A DNA stretch of 41,231 nt. It comes from Nocardia xishanensis NBRC 101358. Lineage in GTDB: Bacteria > Actinomycetota > Actinomycetes > Mycobacteriales > Mycobacteriaceae. The notes beneath the pieces are model-generated. The model saw only the letters and a list, made by a program, of their open reading frames with translations, was not told the origin of the DNA and ran no database searches. This document shows positions 1 to 8,175 of the stretch, one piece after another. Numbering within the stretch: position 1 is the stretch's first letter; each line of letters opens with the position of its first letter. The DNA is taken from contig NZ_BDCF01000062.1 in assembly GCF_001613365.1 (NCBI RefSeq), positions 1 to 41,231 on the forward strand, read 5' to 3'. A program made the translations under genes and the position numbers.

Positions 1-60
1 GGCCGCGCGGACCCGCTCGGCCTGCGACTCGGCGCGGTGCCGCGTCGGCCGACCCGTCAC
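1..60 (-). CDS. Possible N-terminus of a gene running off the left edge
   Basis: On the minus strand a GTG at 60-58 opens a frame that stays open to base 1 (20 codons, MTGRPTRHRAESQAERVRAA). The basic, Arg/Ala-rich start resembles the N-terminal arm of a helix-turn-helix regulator such as the TetR or GntR types, but no domain is visible. It would be divergent from the flavin oxidoreductase at 342. There is no strong ribosome binding site in front of the GTG. This could equally be chance in high-G+C DNA. Confidence 0.3.
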   Translation of the reverse strand, partial: MTGRPTRHRAESQAERVRAA

Positions 61-341
61 GCCATCGCCGATAAGGCTCTCGACCGTAATGGAACTGGGG
101 CCTACCCGGTGCTGCGACAAAGCTTCGTCCTAGCGTCCGACTACATTGGTGAACGAAGGCCGCCGCGTCGCGAACGTGCTGCCGGTCCGGCCGAAACCCG
201 CGATGTCCGAGGGTTCGGATTTCCCGGTGACCGAAGTTTGTAACGTTTCGGCATCCGTTGTGACGGGAACTCTACCCCGTCGTGACCATTCCGCAACCTT
301 CGATTCTGAAATCGCAGGTGAGAGCTGGATAACCGGTCTCG
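61..341. other. Intergenic region, possibly divergent promoter
   Basis: About 280 bases without a convincing gene. A 68-residue frame on the plus strand (37-243) has no recognisable features and is not called. The stretch 225-260 is a little richer in A+T and could hold the promoter of the downstream flavoenzyme, but no clear -35/-10 pair is seen. Confidence 0.4.
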
Positions 342-1406
342 ATGGGCGAGACTTGGGCCGTGATCATCGATGAATTGCGCATCCCGATCGTGCTCGCTCC
401 CATGGCGGGCGGTCCTTCCACTCCGGAGCTCACCGCCGCGGTCGCCGAAGCGGGCGGATTCGGCGTTCTTGCCGCCGGTTACCTGAGCGCGGCCGATACC
501 GCCGACCGAATCGCCGCGACCCGCGCACTCACCGACGCGCCGCTCGGCGTGAATCTTTTCGCGCCTGGCCCGCCGACTCCGCCCGCCGACTACGCGGACT
601 ACCTGGCCGAACTCGGCGCCGGGCACCGGCTCGGCGCCGCGAAGCACGACACCGACGACTGGGACGCCAAGCTCGACCTGCTCGTCGAGACGCCGGTCGC
701 GGTCGTCACCATCACCTTCGGCTGCCCAACCGCCGCCGAGGTGAACCGGCTGCACGCGGTGGGGACCGAAGTCTGGGTGACCGTCACGTCGGTCGCCGAG
801 GCCGAGATCGCCGTCGCCGCAGGCGCCGACGTGCTGGTCGCCCAGGGCGCCGAAGCGGGCGGGCACCGCGCCACCTTCGTCGACCGAGTCGCCGATGACG
901 CGGTCGATCCGCTCGGTCTGCTCGCCCTGCTGCAACTGCTCACCGCCACGGTGGACGTGCCGATCGTGGCCGCGGGCGGAATCGCCACCGGCGCAGGCAT
1001 CGCCGCCGCGCTCGCCGCCGGCGCGTCAGCGGCGCAGTTGGGCACCGTGTTCCTGCGCTGCCGGGAAGCGGGCACCAACCCGGTGCACCGCGCGGCCGTG
1101 CCGAGCGAAGCGCCAACGATGCTCACCCGCGCCTTCACCGGACGCCGCGCCCGCGGCCTGCGCAACGAGTTCATGGTCGAGCACAGCGCGACAGCGCCCG
1201 CCGCGTATCCCGAAATCCACTACGCGACAGCGCCGTTGCGGGCCACCGCACGGGCTGCGGGCAATCCCGAGGAAGTGAACCTGTGGGCGGGCCAGACCCA
1301 GTCTCTGACGCCCGAGCTACCGGCCCGCGAACTGGTCGCCCAGCTGGCCGCCGCGACGAAAAGCGCACTGGAGTCGGCACTTTCGCGACGAATCCAGGAT
1401 TGTTGA
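342..1406 (+). CDS. NAD(P)H-dependent flavin oxidoreductase, nitronate monooxygenase family
   Basis: FMN-dependent TIM-barrel enzyme of the 2-nitropropane dioxygenase / nitronate monooxygenase family, which oxidises nitronates with O2. 354 residues is a normal length. Seen in order: APMAGG near residue 20, an AGGFGVLAAGY strand, GVNLF, TFGCP, the phosphate-binding motif QGAEAGGH with its His at about residue 175, PIVAAGGIATG and GTVFLRC. The conserved His of the EAGGH motif is the proposed catalytic base in characterised class I enzymes. The physiological substrate cannot be read from sequence; a reactive-nitronate detoxification role is the family default. The start could instead be the GTG at 360, which gives 348 residues beginning just before the first beta strand. 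It stands alone, with its own promoter inferred upstream. Confidence 0.88.
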   Translation: MGETWAVIIDELRIPIVLAPMAGGPSTPELTAAVAEAGGFGVLAAGYLSAADTADRIAATRALTDAPLGVNLFAPGPPTPPADYADYLAELGAGHRLGAAKHDTDDWDAKLDLLVETPVAVVTITFGCPTAAEVNRLHAVGTEVWVTVTSVAEAEIAVAAGADVLVAQGAEAGGHRATFVDRVADDAVDPLGLLALLQLLTATVDVPIVAAGGIATGAGIAAALAAGASAAQLGTVFLRCREAGTNPVHRAAVPSEAPTMLTRAFTGRRARGLRNEFMVEHSATAPAAYPEIHYATAPLRATARAAGNPEEVNLWAGQTQSLTPELPARELVAQLAAATKSALESALSRRIQDC

Positions 1407-1474
1407 CAACCACTTTCGATTAGACTTCAAGGCGCATCGCACGGCATCCACCCCATCCCAAGGAGGAGAGCGCC

Positions 1475-1867
1475 ATGTCCCTCGACGTACCTGCCGCACT
1501 GCTGGAACGCGCCGAACGCGGCGAGATCGACGACGCCGATTTCGTCGACTGCGTCCGGAACTCGTTGCCATACGCCTGGGAGGTCGTGAGCCGGGTGGTC
1601 GGTGAATTGAATTCGGGCACAGCCGAATTCGCCGACAACGTAGTGCCCCCGCCGGACGAGGTGGCCCGCGGCCAGCTGCTGCGCGCGCTCGCCTCGGACG
1701 CCATCCGCGGCGGCCTCGAGCGGCACTTCGGCGTGAAGCTCGCCTTCCAGAACTGCCACCGCGTCGCGGCCTTCCCGGTGTCCGCGGTCGGCGGCGAGAC
1801 CTACAGCACGTTCATCGGCACCAGGGCCCAGCTGCTCAACCAGAGCCCGGAGCTGCGCAACTGCTGA
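1475..1867 (+). CDS. SCO5389-family conserved actinobacterial protein
   Basis: A 130-residue soluble protein recognised as the small actinobacterial family typified by Streptomyces SCO5389. Hallmarks seen are the near-invariant N-terminal DVPAALLERAERGEID, the stretch FVDCVRNSLPYAWE, DEVARGQLLRALASDAIRG and the C-terminal end TRAQLLNQSPELRNC. Cysteines at about residues 27 and 89 and the C-terminal Cys are notable. The start is secured by an excellent Shine-Dalgarno (AAGGAGGAGAG at about 1460-1470). A consensus -35 box TTGACA lies at 1403-1408, overlapping the stop of the previous gene, although a well spaced -10 is not obvious (TAGACT at 1421 is too close). The function of the family is unknown; there is no signal peptide or membrane segment. 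It ends at a very strong hairpin terminator. Confidence 0.82.
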   Translation: MSLDVPAALLERAERGEIDDADFVDCVRNSLPYAWEVVSRVVGELNSGTAEFADNVVPPPDEVARGQLLRALASDAIRGGLERHFGVKLAFQNCHRVAAFPVSAVGGETYSTFIGTRAQLLNQSPELRNC

Positions 1868-1876
1868 GACAGCGGG

Positions 1877-1928
1877 CGACTCGCCCCCGTCCGGTCGGTG
1901 CAGGGGCCGACCGGACGGGGGCGAGTCG
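1877..1928. terminator. 22-bp perfect-stem hairpin, bidirectional terminator
   Basis: Left arm 1877-1898 and right arm 1907-1928 are exact reverse complements over 22 bases with an 8-base loop. It sits between the convergent SCO5389-family gene and the BVMO gene, so it can end both transcripts. There is no U-tract, as is common in actinobacteria. Confidence 0.85.
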
Positions 1929-1932
1929 TGCG

Positions 1933-3396
1933 TCAAGCGGTGGCGCGAGCCTCGTCGTAATCGGACGGGTCGAAAGTTCTCGTCTTCCATCGATAGAGAA
2001 CCGTGGCGCCGGGCCAGTTGTTGGTGATGCGCCCCGCCGCGTTGCGGTACCAGCTGGAGCAGAAATTCCACGGCGTGTCCTTCAGCCTGCGCTGCAGCCA
2101 GTCGTCCCAATCCTGTTCGACCTTCGCGCGGGCGGCGAGGTAGCGGCCGGGATGCTCGGCCAGGTACTGCACCACCTGCCGGATGTAGCGGGCCTGGGAT
2201 TCGAGCATGTAGATGATCGAGCCCGAGCCGACATTGGTGTTCGGGCCGTACATCATGAAGAGGTTCGGGAAGTACGGAACCGAAAGGCCAAGGTAGGCAC
2301 GGGCTCCCGCGTCGCCCCACACATCGGCGAGCTTGCGGCCGCCGACGCCGTAGATGTTCATCGGGGCGAGGAATTCGGTGCCCTTGAAGCCCGTGCCGTA
2401 GACGATCACGTCGACTTGGTGCTCGACACCGTCGACGGTGCGGATGCCGGTCGGCGTGACGGCCTCGATCGCCGTCGTCTCCACCGTGACGTTCGACTGG
2501 GCGAGCGCGGGAAAGTACTCGTTGGAGAACAAGCCGCGCTTGCATCCCGCGGCGTAGTCGGGCGTCAGCTTCGCGCGCAATTCCGGGTCGGGCACCTGCT
2601 GTTCGCGATGCCGGTCGGCCAGCGCGATCACCGGGGTCTTCATGGCCGGGATGTCGGTCAGCGCGAGCGCGAGCACCTCGAAGAACGACCAGATCGCGAA
2701 CCGCTCGGCCCACCGGCTCGGCGGAAAGTACTTGAACAAAGCGTGATGCAGCGCGCTGTACTCGACGTCGCGCTTGGGCAGCACCCAGGCCGCCGAACGC
2801 TGGAACAGCGTGAGGTGCTCGACCTTCGGCTGGATGCGCGGAATGTACTGGATCGCACTGGCTCCGGTGCCGATGCAGGCGACCCGCTTTCCGGTGAGGT
2901 CGATGTCGTGGTTCCACTCGGCGGAGTGGAAGGCGGGTCCGGTGAAGGTGTCGATGCCGGGCAGGTTCGGCAGCGCGGGCCTTGACAGCTGGCCGACGGC
3001 GGGGATGAGGATGTCCGCGCTCAGCCGCGTTCCATCGCCGGTGCTGATCTGCCAGCGCCCGGTGCGCTCGTCGAATTCGGCGTCGGTGACCTCGGTACCG
3101 AAGCGGATGTAGCGGGCCAGGTCGTGCTTGTCCGCGACTCCGCGCATGTAGTCGTGGATGTCGCGCTGTTCGGAAAAGCGCCGCGGCCAATCGGATTTGG
3201 GTTCGTAGGACCACGAGTAGAGCGGCGACGGCACGTCGCACGCGGCGCCGGGATAGGTGTTCTCCCGCCAGACCCCACCGAGATCGGCGGCCCGTTCCAG
3301 GATGGTGAAGTTCTCCAGCCCGGCGCGCCGCAGCTCGAGCGCCATGCCGAGCCCCGCGAATCCGGCTCCGATGATGATGATGGACGGCGTTGACAT
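1933..3396 (-). CDS. Flavin-containing (Baeyer-Villiger type) monooxygenase, copy 1
   Basis: 487-residue FAD/NADPH monooxygenase. The N-terminal FAD Rossmann motif GAGFAG is at residues 10-15. The Baeyer-Villiger fingerprint FxGxxxHxxxW appears as FTGPAFHSAEW at 151-161. The second, NADPH-binding, Rossmann motif GTGASA is at about 176. It belongs to the type I BVMO/FMO group that inserts oxygen into ketones or oxidises S or N; the substrate is not predictable. It is highly similar along its length to the second copy at 22775 (for example both contain GGVWRENTYPGAACDVPSPLY-like stretches), so they are paralogues. It is transcribed divergently from the KmtR-like repressor 116 bases away, though nothing suggests metal control of this gene. 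Convergent with the SCO5389-family gene across a terminator. Confidence 0.92.
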   Translation of the reverse strand: MSTPSIIIIGAGFAGLGMALELRRAGLENFTILERAADLGGVWRENTYPGAACDVPSPLYSWSYEPKSDWPRRFSEQRDIHDYMRGVADKHDLARYIRFGTEVTDAEFDERTGRWQISTGDGTRLSADILIPAVGQLSRPALPNLPGIDTFTGPAFHSAEWNHDIDLTGKRVACIGTGASAIQYIPRIQPKVEHLTLFQRSAAWVLPKRDVEYSALHHALFKYFPPSRWAERFAIWSFFEVLALALTDIPAMKTPVIALADRHREQQVPDPELRAKLTPDYAAGCKRGLFSNEYFPALAQSNVTVETTAIEAVTPTGIRTVDGVEHQVDVIVYGTGFKGTEFLAPMNIYGVGGRKLADVWGDAGARAYLGLSVPYFPNLFMMYGPNTNVGSGSIIYMLESQARYIRQVVQYLAEHPGRYLAARAKVEQDWDDWLQRRLKDTPWNFCSSWYRNAAGRITNNWPGATVLYRWKTRTFDPSDYDEARATA

Positions 3397-3500
3397 GTTT
3401 CGAGCGTAAAGCGGGCGACGGCCGCCGCCGAGGCATCACCGGTCACCTAATCCATATTTTCGGCCACATCGCGGCCATACCCTCCGGGGTTTACATGCTC

Positions 3501-3526
3501 TATTATCTGCGTATGAATGCAGATAA
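3501..3526 (+). promoter_or_regulatory. Palindromic operator over a leaderless start of the KmtR-like gene
   Basis: An 8-bp perfect inverted repeat, TTATCTGC (3503-3510) and GCAGATAA (3519-3526) with an 8-base spacer, spans the proposed ATG at 3513. A -10-like TATTAT lies at 3501-3506, which puts the predicted transcription start at about 3513, i.e. on the ATG. ArsR/SmtB repressors bind such imperfect or perfect palindromes at their own promoters, so this reads as an autoregulatory operator on a leaderless mRNA. The -35 region is weak (TTTACA at 3490 is badly spaced). Confidence 0.65.
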
Positions 3527-3905
3527 CCAGCCACTGCGGCCGCCGATCGCCGAGGACCAGGTCCGGCTGGTCGTCGAGGTGTTCCGCATGCTGGCCGACC
3601 CGACCCGGGTGCAGATCTTGTGGGCGCTGGTGGATCGGGAGCTCTCGGTGAACGACCTGGCCGGGCAGGCGGGCAAGCCCGCGCCGTCGGTCTCCCAGCA
3701 CCTGGCCAAGCTGCGCATGGCGCGACTGGTGCGCACGCGCAGGGCGGGCACCACGATCTTCTACAGCCTGGAGAACGAGCACGTCCGCCAGCTGGTGGTG
3801 GACGCGGTCTACAACGCCGAGCACGCCGGACCAGGCATCCCGCCGCACCACCGCGGCGCGGGCGCGGTGCTCGAACTGCCGGAGCGGAAACGAGCGACGC
3901 CGTGA
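3513..3905 (+). CDS. kmtR: ArsR/SmtB-family nickel/cobalt-sensing repressor, KmtR-like
   Basis: 130-residue winged-helix metal sensor. It is very similar to M. tuberculosis KmtR (Rv0827c) as I recall it: LVVEVFRMLAD near 20-29, the recognition helix KPAPSVSQHLAKLRMARLV at about 55-73, TTIFYSLENEHVRQLV and NAEHAGPGIP. The five residues reported as KmtR metal ligands (His88, Glu101, His102, His110, His111) correspond to His90, Glu103, His104, His112 and His113 here, all present with a constant offset of two. It should therefore bind DNA in the apo form and release on Ni(II) or Co(II). An upstream in-frame start at 3390 is rejected because the family begins here. The stop overlaps the GTG of the exporter gene by four bases (GTGA), implying translational coupling. 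Confidence 0.88.
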   Translation: MNADNQPLRPPIAEDQVRLVVEVFRMLADPTRVQILWALVDRELSVNDLAGQAGKPAPSVSQHLAKLRMARLVRTRRAGTTIFYSLENEHVRQLVVDAVYNAEHAGPGIPPHHRGAGAVLELPERKRATP

Positions 3906-5062
3906 GCCATACGAAACGCCCTCGGGGACAGGCGGATTCGCCGCCCTCCGAGCTGACCGGCCACGACTCCGAGCGGAAGGGCCGAGACCGGCACGGAGCC
4001 GGGCACGCCGATGCGCGGCGCGCTAACGGGCGCGACGAAGACTTCGGGCACGCGCACGACCACGGACACGCGCACGACCACGGGCATCCACACACGCACG
4101 ACCACGATCACCACCACCCCGGCGGTCTGCGCGGCATCCTCCGCGAGATCTTCGCCCCGCACAGCCACGACGCCGCCGACAGCATCGATGACGCGCTCGA
4201 GGCCAGCGCGGTGGGCATCCGAGCCGTCAAGATCAGCCTCGCGGTGCTCGGACTCACCGCCCTGCTCCAGGTCCTCGTCGTCGTGGTCTCCGGATCGGTG
4301 GCGCTGGCCGCCGACACCATCCACAACTTCTCCGACGCGCTCACCGCGGTCCCGCTGTGGATCGCGTTCGCGCTCGGCCGCCGGGCGGCCACTCGTCGCT
4401 ACACCTACGGCTTCGGCAGGGCCGAGGATCTCGCCGGGCTCTTCGTCGTCGCGATGATCGCACTGTCGGCGCTCATCGCGGGGTACGAGGCGGCGCGCAG
4501 GCTCGTTCATCCGGTGCCGATCGAGCACCTGGGCTGGGTCGCGCTGGCCGGGCTGATCGGCTTCCTCGGCAACGAGACCGTGGCGCTGTACCGGATCAGG
4601 GTCGGGCGGCGCATCGGGTCGGCGGCGCTGGTCGCCGACGGCTTGCACGCGCGCACCGACGGATTCACCTCGCTCGCCGTGCTGCTCGGCGCGGCCGGGG
4701 TGGCTCTCGGCTTCCCGCAGGCCGATCCGATCGTCGGCCTGCTGATCACACTGGCCATTCTGGCCGTGTTGCGCACCGCGGCGCGCGATGTCTTCCACCG
4801 GTTGATGGACGGGGTGGAACCGGCTCTGGTGGCGGACGCGGAGCGGGCGCTCGCGGCCGAGCCTGGTGTCGAGGGGGTGCGCAGTCTGCGCATGCGCTGG
4901 ATCGGTCACCGGCTGCACGCGGACGTCGAAATCGATGTTGTGCCGACGATCACACTGGCCGACGCGCACCGCCTCGCGCACGAGGCCGAGCACACCCTCA
5001 CGCATGCAGTACCGAAGCTGGACACCGCCCTCGTCCACGCGTATCCGGCCCACAACCATTGA
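3902..5062 (+). CDS. Cation diffusion facilitator family metal exporter with His-rich N-terminus
   Basis: 386-residue inner-membrane divalent-cation/proton antiporter. A hydrophilic N-terminus carries a striking His/Asp tract (residues ~45-70, repeats of HDHGHAHDHGHPH type), typically a metal-buffering loop. The CDF core follows with about six membrane helices. The transport site motifs are HNFSD (His141, Asp145) in the second helix and HARTD (His249, Asp253) in the fifth, the H-D/H-D type seen in Zn/Co/Cd exporters. A C-terminal cytoplasmic dimerisation domain (from about 300) ends in HAYPAHNH. The GTG start overlaps the repressor stop, so the pair forms an operon. By analogy with KmtR control of a CDF gene (Rv2025c) in M. 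tuberculosis, it should be induced by nickel or cobalt. Actual substrate preference is inference. Confidence 0.9.
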   Translation: MSHTKRPRGQADSPPSELTGHDSERKGRDRHGAGHADARRANGRDEDFGHAHDHGHAHDHGHPHTHDHDHHHPGGLRGILREIFAPHSHDAADSIDDALEASAVGIRAVKISLAVLGLTALLQVLVVVVSGSVALAADTIHNFSDALTAVPLWIAFALGRRAATRRYTYGFGRAEDLAGLFVVAMIALSALIAGYEAARRLVHPVPIEHLGWVALAGLIGFLGNETVALYRIRVGRRIGSAALVADGLHARTDGFTSLAVLLGAAGVALGFPQADPIVGLLITLAILAVLRTAARDVFHRLMDGVEPALVADAERALAAEPGVEGVRSLRMRWIGHRLHADVEIDVVPTITLADAHRLAHEAEHTLTHAVPKLDTALVHAYPAHNH

Positions 5063-5096
5063 CAGCTTTAGCTTTTCGGTTGCCGTGCTGACCTGG

Positions 5097-5125
5097 GGAA
5101 ACTGAGGGCGGACGCCCCCGTTTCC
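5097..5125 (+). terminator. Hairpin terminator after the CDF exporter
   Basis: GGAAAC (5097-5102) pairs with GTTTCC (5120-5125), and inside it GGGCG pairs with CGCCC across a small internal loop. It lies 35 bases past the exporter stop, before the acyl-CoA synthetase gene. Confidence 0.55.
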
Positions 5126-5221
5126 GATTCGGGTCGTGGCTGGTCGCGCTGTGACGACGTTTGGGTAGCATCGCCGCTGTGACGTGGCTCATGCCGGCCA
5201 CTGAGGATGAAGGAGTTACCG

Positions 5222-6859
5222 ATGTTGAGCACCATGCAGGACGAACCACTCTCGCTGGCGACGCTGTTGAAGTACGCCTCGACCTTCCAGGGTGAGAGCA
5301 CGGTGTCCACTTGGACCGGCTCCGGTGTGCGGACCATGACCTACCGCGAGATGGGCGCCGAGGCGGCTCGACTGGCGAACGCGCTGCGCGGGTTCGGCAT
5401 CGGCGTCGGCGACCGGGTCGGCACCTTCATGTGGAACAACAACGAGCACATGGTCGCCTACATCGCGGTGCCCGCCATGGGCGCGGTGCTGCACGCGCTC
5501 AACATTCGCCTGTTCCCCGAGCAGCTGGTCTACGTGGCCAACCACGCCGAGGACCAGGTCGTCATCGTCGACGGCAGCCTGGTGCCGATGTTCGCCCAGT
5601 ATCTGCCGAACCTGAAGACGGTGCGCCACGTCATCGTCGCCAACGGTGACGCGTCCACGCTGCAGGCCCCCGAGGGCGTGCAGGTGCACTCCTACACCGA
5701 GCTGCTCGCCGCCCAGCCCGACACCTTCGACTTCCCGGTGATCGACGAACGCTCCGCCGCGGCAATGTGTTACACCTCCGGCACCACCGGCGACCCGAAG
5801 GGCGTGGTGTACTCGCACCGCTCCAACTGGCTGCACGCCATGCAGGTCTGCTCGCCGATGGGCATGGGCTTCACCGGATCCGACAACGTGCTGGCCATCG
5901 TGCCGCTGTTCCACGCCAACGCCTGGGGCCTGCCCTACGCCGCGCTGATGTCGGGCGCGAATGTGCTGATGCCCGACCGCTTCCTGCAGCCGGGGCCGCT
6001 GCTGGAGATGATGGCCGATCAGCTGCCGACCTTCGCCGCGGCCGTGCCGACCATCTGGGGCGGCGTGCTCGCGGGTCTCGCGGCCAAGCCGCAGGACATC
6101 TCGCACCTGCGCACCGCGGTCGTCGGCGGTTCGGCGGTTCCGCCCTCGATGATGCGCGCGTTCCAGGAGCAGCACGGCGTGCGCATCCTGCACGCGTGGG
6201 GCATGACCGAGACCTCCCCGCTCGGCAGCGTCGCGCACCCGCCCGCAGGCGTCACCGGTGAGGAGGAGTGGGAATACCGCTACACCCAGGGCCGTTTCCC
6301 CGCCAGCGTGCAGGCGCGGCTGGTCGGCGACGACGGCGCCGTGGTGCCCAACGACGGCGAATCGCTCGGCGAGCTGGAGGTTCGCGGTCCGTGGATCACC
6401 GCCTCCTACTACTCCCCCGATGGCGGGGTCATCGACCCGGACAAGTTCGACGACGGCTGGCTGCGCACCGGCGACGTCGGCAAGATCAGCCCGAACGGCT
6501 ACCTCACCCTGGTCGACCGCTCCAAGGACGTCATCAAGTCCGGCGGCGAATGGATTTCGTCGGTTGATCTGGAGAATGCCGTGATCGGCCACCCGTCCGT
6601 CGCCGAGGCCGCCGTCATCGGCGTGCCCGACGAGAAGTGGGACGAGCGCCCGCTGGTGGCGGTGGTGCTCGCCGAGGGCGCCGAGGCCAAGGCCGAGGAG
6701 CTGCGCGACTTCCTGGCCGACAAGTTCGCGAAATGGCAGTTGCCGGAACGCTGGACGTTCATCGCCGAGGTGCCCAAGACCAGCGTCGGCAAGTTCGACA
6801 AGAAGCGCCTGCGCGCCCAGTACGCCGACGGCGATCTGACCGTCACGACGCTTTCCTGA
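5222..6859 (+). CDS. Fatty-acyl-CoA synthetase (AMP-forming), FadD family
   Basis: 545-residue adenylate-forming enzyme that activates a medium- or long-chain fatty acid to acyl-AMP and then acyl-CoA. The P-loop signature YTSGTTGDPKG is at about residues 184-194, the GWGMTET-like motif HAWGMTETSPL at about 325, the acid-base region GWLRTGDVGKI with the hinge after it at about 415, and the C-terminal catalytic Lys in TSVGKFDKKRLR at about 526. Start choice: an AAGGAG Shine-Dalgarno at 5210-5215 lies inside the possible upstream start at 5207, so the ATG at 5222 is preferred. It resembles the LC-FACS-like FadD branch (MLSTMQDxPL start) common in mycolata. Monocistronic: a terminator precedes it and a 16-bp hairpin follows. 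Confidence 0.93.
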   Translation: MLSTMQDEPLSLATLLKYASTFQGESTVSTWTGSGVRTMTYREMGAEAARLANALRGFGIGVGDRVGTFMWNNNEHMVAYIAVPAMGAVLHALNIRLFPEQLVYVANHAEDQVVIVDGSLVPMFAQYLPNLKTVRHVIVANGDASTLQAPEGVQVHSYTELLAAQPDTFDFPVIDERSAAAMCYTSGTTGDPKGVVYSHRSNWLHAMQVCSPMGMGFTGSDNVLAIVPLFHANAWGLPYAALMSGANVLMPDRFLQPGPLLEMMADQLPTFAAAVPTIWGGVLAGLAAKPQDISHLRTAVVGGSAVPPSMMRAFQEQHGVRILHAWGMTETSPLGSVAHPPAGVTGEEEWEYRYTQGRFPASVQARLVGDDGAVVPNDGESLGELEVRGPWITASYYSPDGGVIDPDKFDDGWLRTGDVGKISPNGYLTLVDRSKDVIKSGGEWISSVDLENAVIGHPSVAEAAVIGVPDEKWDERPLVAVVLAEGAEAKAEELRDFLADKFAKWQLPERWTFIAEVPKTSVGKFDKKRLRAQYADGDLTVTTLS

Positions 6860-6865
6860 GCGTCC

Positions 6866-6902
6866 GCGAAGCCCGGTCGCGTTGCGCGCGACCGGGCTTC
6901 GC
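6866..6902. terminator. 16-bp perfect hairpin, bidirectional terminator
   Basis: Arms 6866-6881 and 6887-6902 are exact reverse complements (16 bp) around a 5-base loop. It lies between the convergent acyl-CoA synthetase and AI-2E-family genes and abuts both stops. Confidence 0.85.
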
Positions 6903-6906
6903 GCCG

Positions 6907-8112
6907 TCAGCTGTCCGCCTCGGTTCCGACCCGGCGGGCCCGCTTGGCCTGGGCCCGGTCGATGCGTGGATCCTCGGTCACCTCATAGCGTTTCAGATAC
7001 AGGCTCACGAACGACTGCACCGTGGCGACGGCCGGGATGGCGAGCAGCGCACCCACCGCGCCGAGCAGCGCACCACCCGCGAGCACGGCGAGCAGGGCGA
7101 CGGCCGGATTGACGTCGACGGTGCGCGCGGTCAGCTTCGGTTGCAGGACGTAGTCCTGGAGTTGCTGGTAGACGATCACGAACAGAATCACCCACACCGC
7201 GTCCAGCGGCCGGATGGTGAGTGCGACCAGCACCGGCAGCGCCCCGGCCAGATACGTTCCGACGGTCGGCACGAACGAGGCGACCACGCCGAACCACACC
7301 CCCATGGCGATGGCGTTGGGCACGCCGAGCACCGCGAGGAAGATGCCGTGCGCCACCGCGGAGATCACCGCGAGCAGCGCGCGGGAGTAGAGGTAGCCGC
7401 CGGTTTTCTGGATGGCGAGATCCCAGGCGTGCAGCACCGCGTTCTGCTTGGTCGGCGGCAGCAGCGAGCACAGCGAGTGCCGCAGCTTCGGCCCTCCCGC
7501 GGTGAGATAGATACTGAACAGCGCGATCAGCAGCACCTTGGCCAGCCCGCCGACGATCGTGGCGGAAAGACCCCACACGTGGCCCGCGGCGTGCTCGGCG
7601 TATCCGGTGAGCGTGTGCGTGTCCTCGGTCAGCTGGCCGCGCAGCTGATCGAGGGTGAAGTCCTGGTGGAACGTGTGATTCACCCAGTCGACCGAGTCGT
7701 TCACCAGCCGCGGCAGTTCGATCACCAGGTCGTGGACGGTCTCCACCAGCAGCGTGCCGAGCGCCACGATGAAGCCCGCGGCGAACAAGAAGACCAGCAC
7801 GAAGACCACCGCGGTGCCGAGTCCACGGGACATGCCGCGCGCCGCCATGCTGTCCACCGCGGGTTCCATCGCCAGCGAGACGAAGAACGCCACGAACAGC
7901 ACGACGAACAACCCGATCAGCCGGTGCGCCGCCCAGTCGAGCAACTGGAACGCGCCGAGCAGCAGGAAGGCCAGCACCAGCGCCCTCGGCAACCACGGGG
8001 GCATCCGCCTGCGCTCGGGTTCCGGGGCCGGCTGCTCGCGCGCCGCGATCTCGGAGCCGGTCGGCTCCGATGCCTCGGGACCCGGCTCGGCGTCGGGCGG
8101 GTGGGCGGCCAC
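6907..8112 (-). CDS. AI-2E family (PerM/TqsA-type) membrane transporter
   Basis: 401-residue polytopic membrane protein. A Pro/Glu-rich cytoplasmic N-terminus (about 38 residues) is followed by hydrophobic segments in pairs (about 42-60, 64-85, 100-125), a hydrophilic stretch (about 130-180) and a cluster of helices to about 350. The family motif regions FSIYLTAGGPKLR, VPTVGTYLAG and YQQLQDYVLQPKL, with GALLGAVGALLAIPAVA near the end, identify the AI-2E transporter (PF01594) family. Family members export varied small molecules or exchange ions, and the name does not prove autoinducer transport. There is no quorum-sensing gene nearby. It lies downstream of the alpha/beta hydrolase on the same strand, but a hairpin in between suggests separate transcription. 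Confidence 0.88.
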   Translation of the reverse strand: MAAHPPDAEPGPEASEPTGSEIAAREQPAPEPERRRMPPWLPRALVLAFLLLGAFQLLDWAAHRLIGLFVVLFVAFFVSLAMEPAVDSMAARGMSRGLGTAVVFVLVFLFAAGFIVALGTLLVETVHDLVIELPRLVNDSVDWVNHTFHQDFTLDQLRGQLTEDTHTLTGYAEHAAGHVWGLSATIVGGLAKVLLIALFSIYLTAGGPKLRHSLCSLLPPTKQNAVLHAWDLAIQKTGGYLYSRALLAVISAVAHGIFLAVLGVPNAIAMGVWFGVVASFVPTVGTYLAGALPVLVALTIRPLDAVWVILFVIVYQQLQDYVLQPKLTARTVDVNPAVALLAVLAGGALLGAVGALLAIPAVATVQSFVSLYLKRYEVTEDPRIDRAQAKRARRVGTEADS

Positions 8113-8126
8113 GAGCCAAGTGTGGT

Positions 8127-8169
8127 CGATCCGGCCGCGAATTCGCGGTTGCGACCCGCGGCCGGATCG
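8127..8169 (-). terminator. 13-bp hairpin between hydrolase and permease genes
   Basis: CGATCCGGCCGCG (8127-8139) and its exact reverse complement (8157-8169) frame a 17-base loop, just after the stop of the minus-strand alpha/beta hydrolase. Confidence 0.6.
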
Positions 8170-8175
8170 GGGGCG

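Noticed and set aside
3390..3512. Longer start for the ArsR-type gene
   Set aside because: The 41 extra residues have no family similarity and would cover the promoter and operator region.
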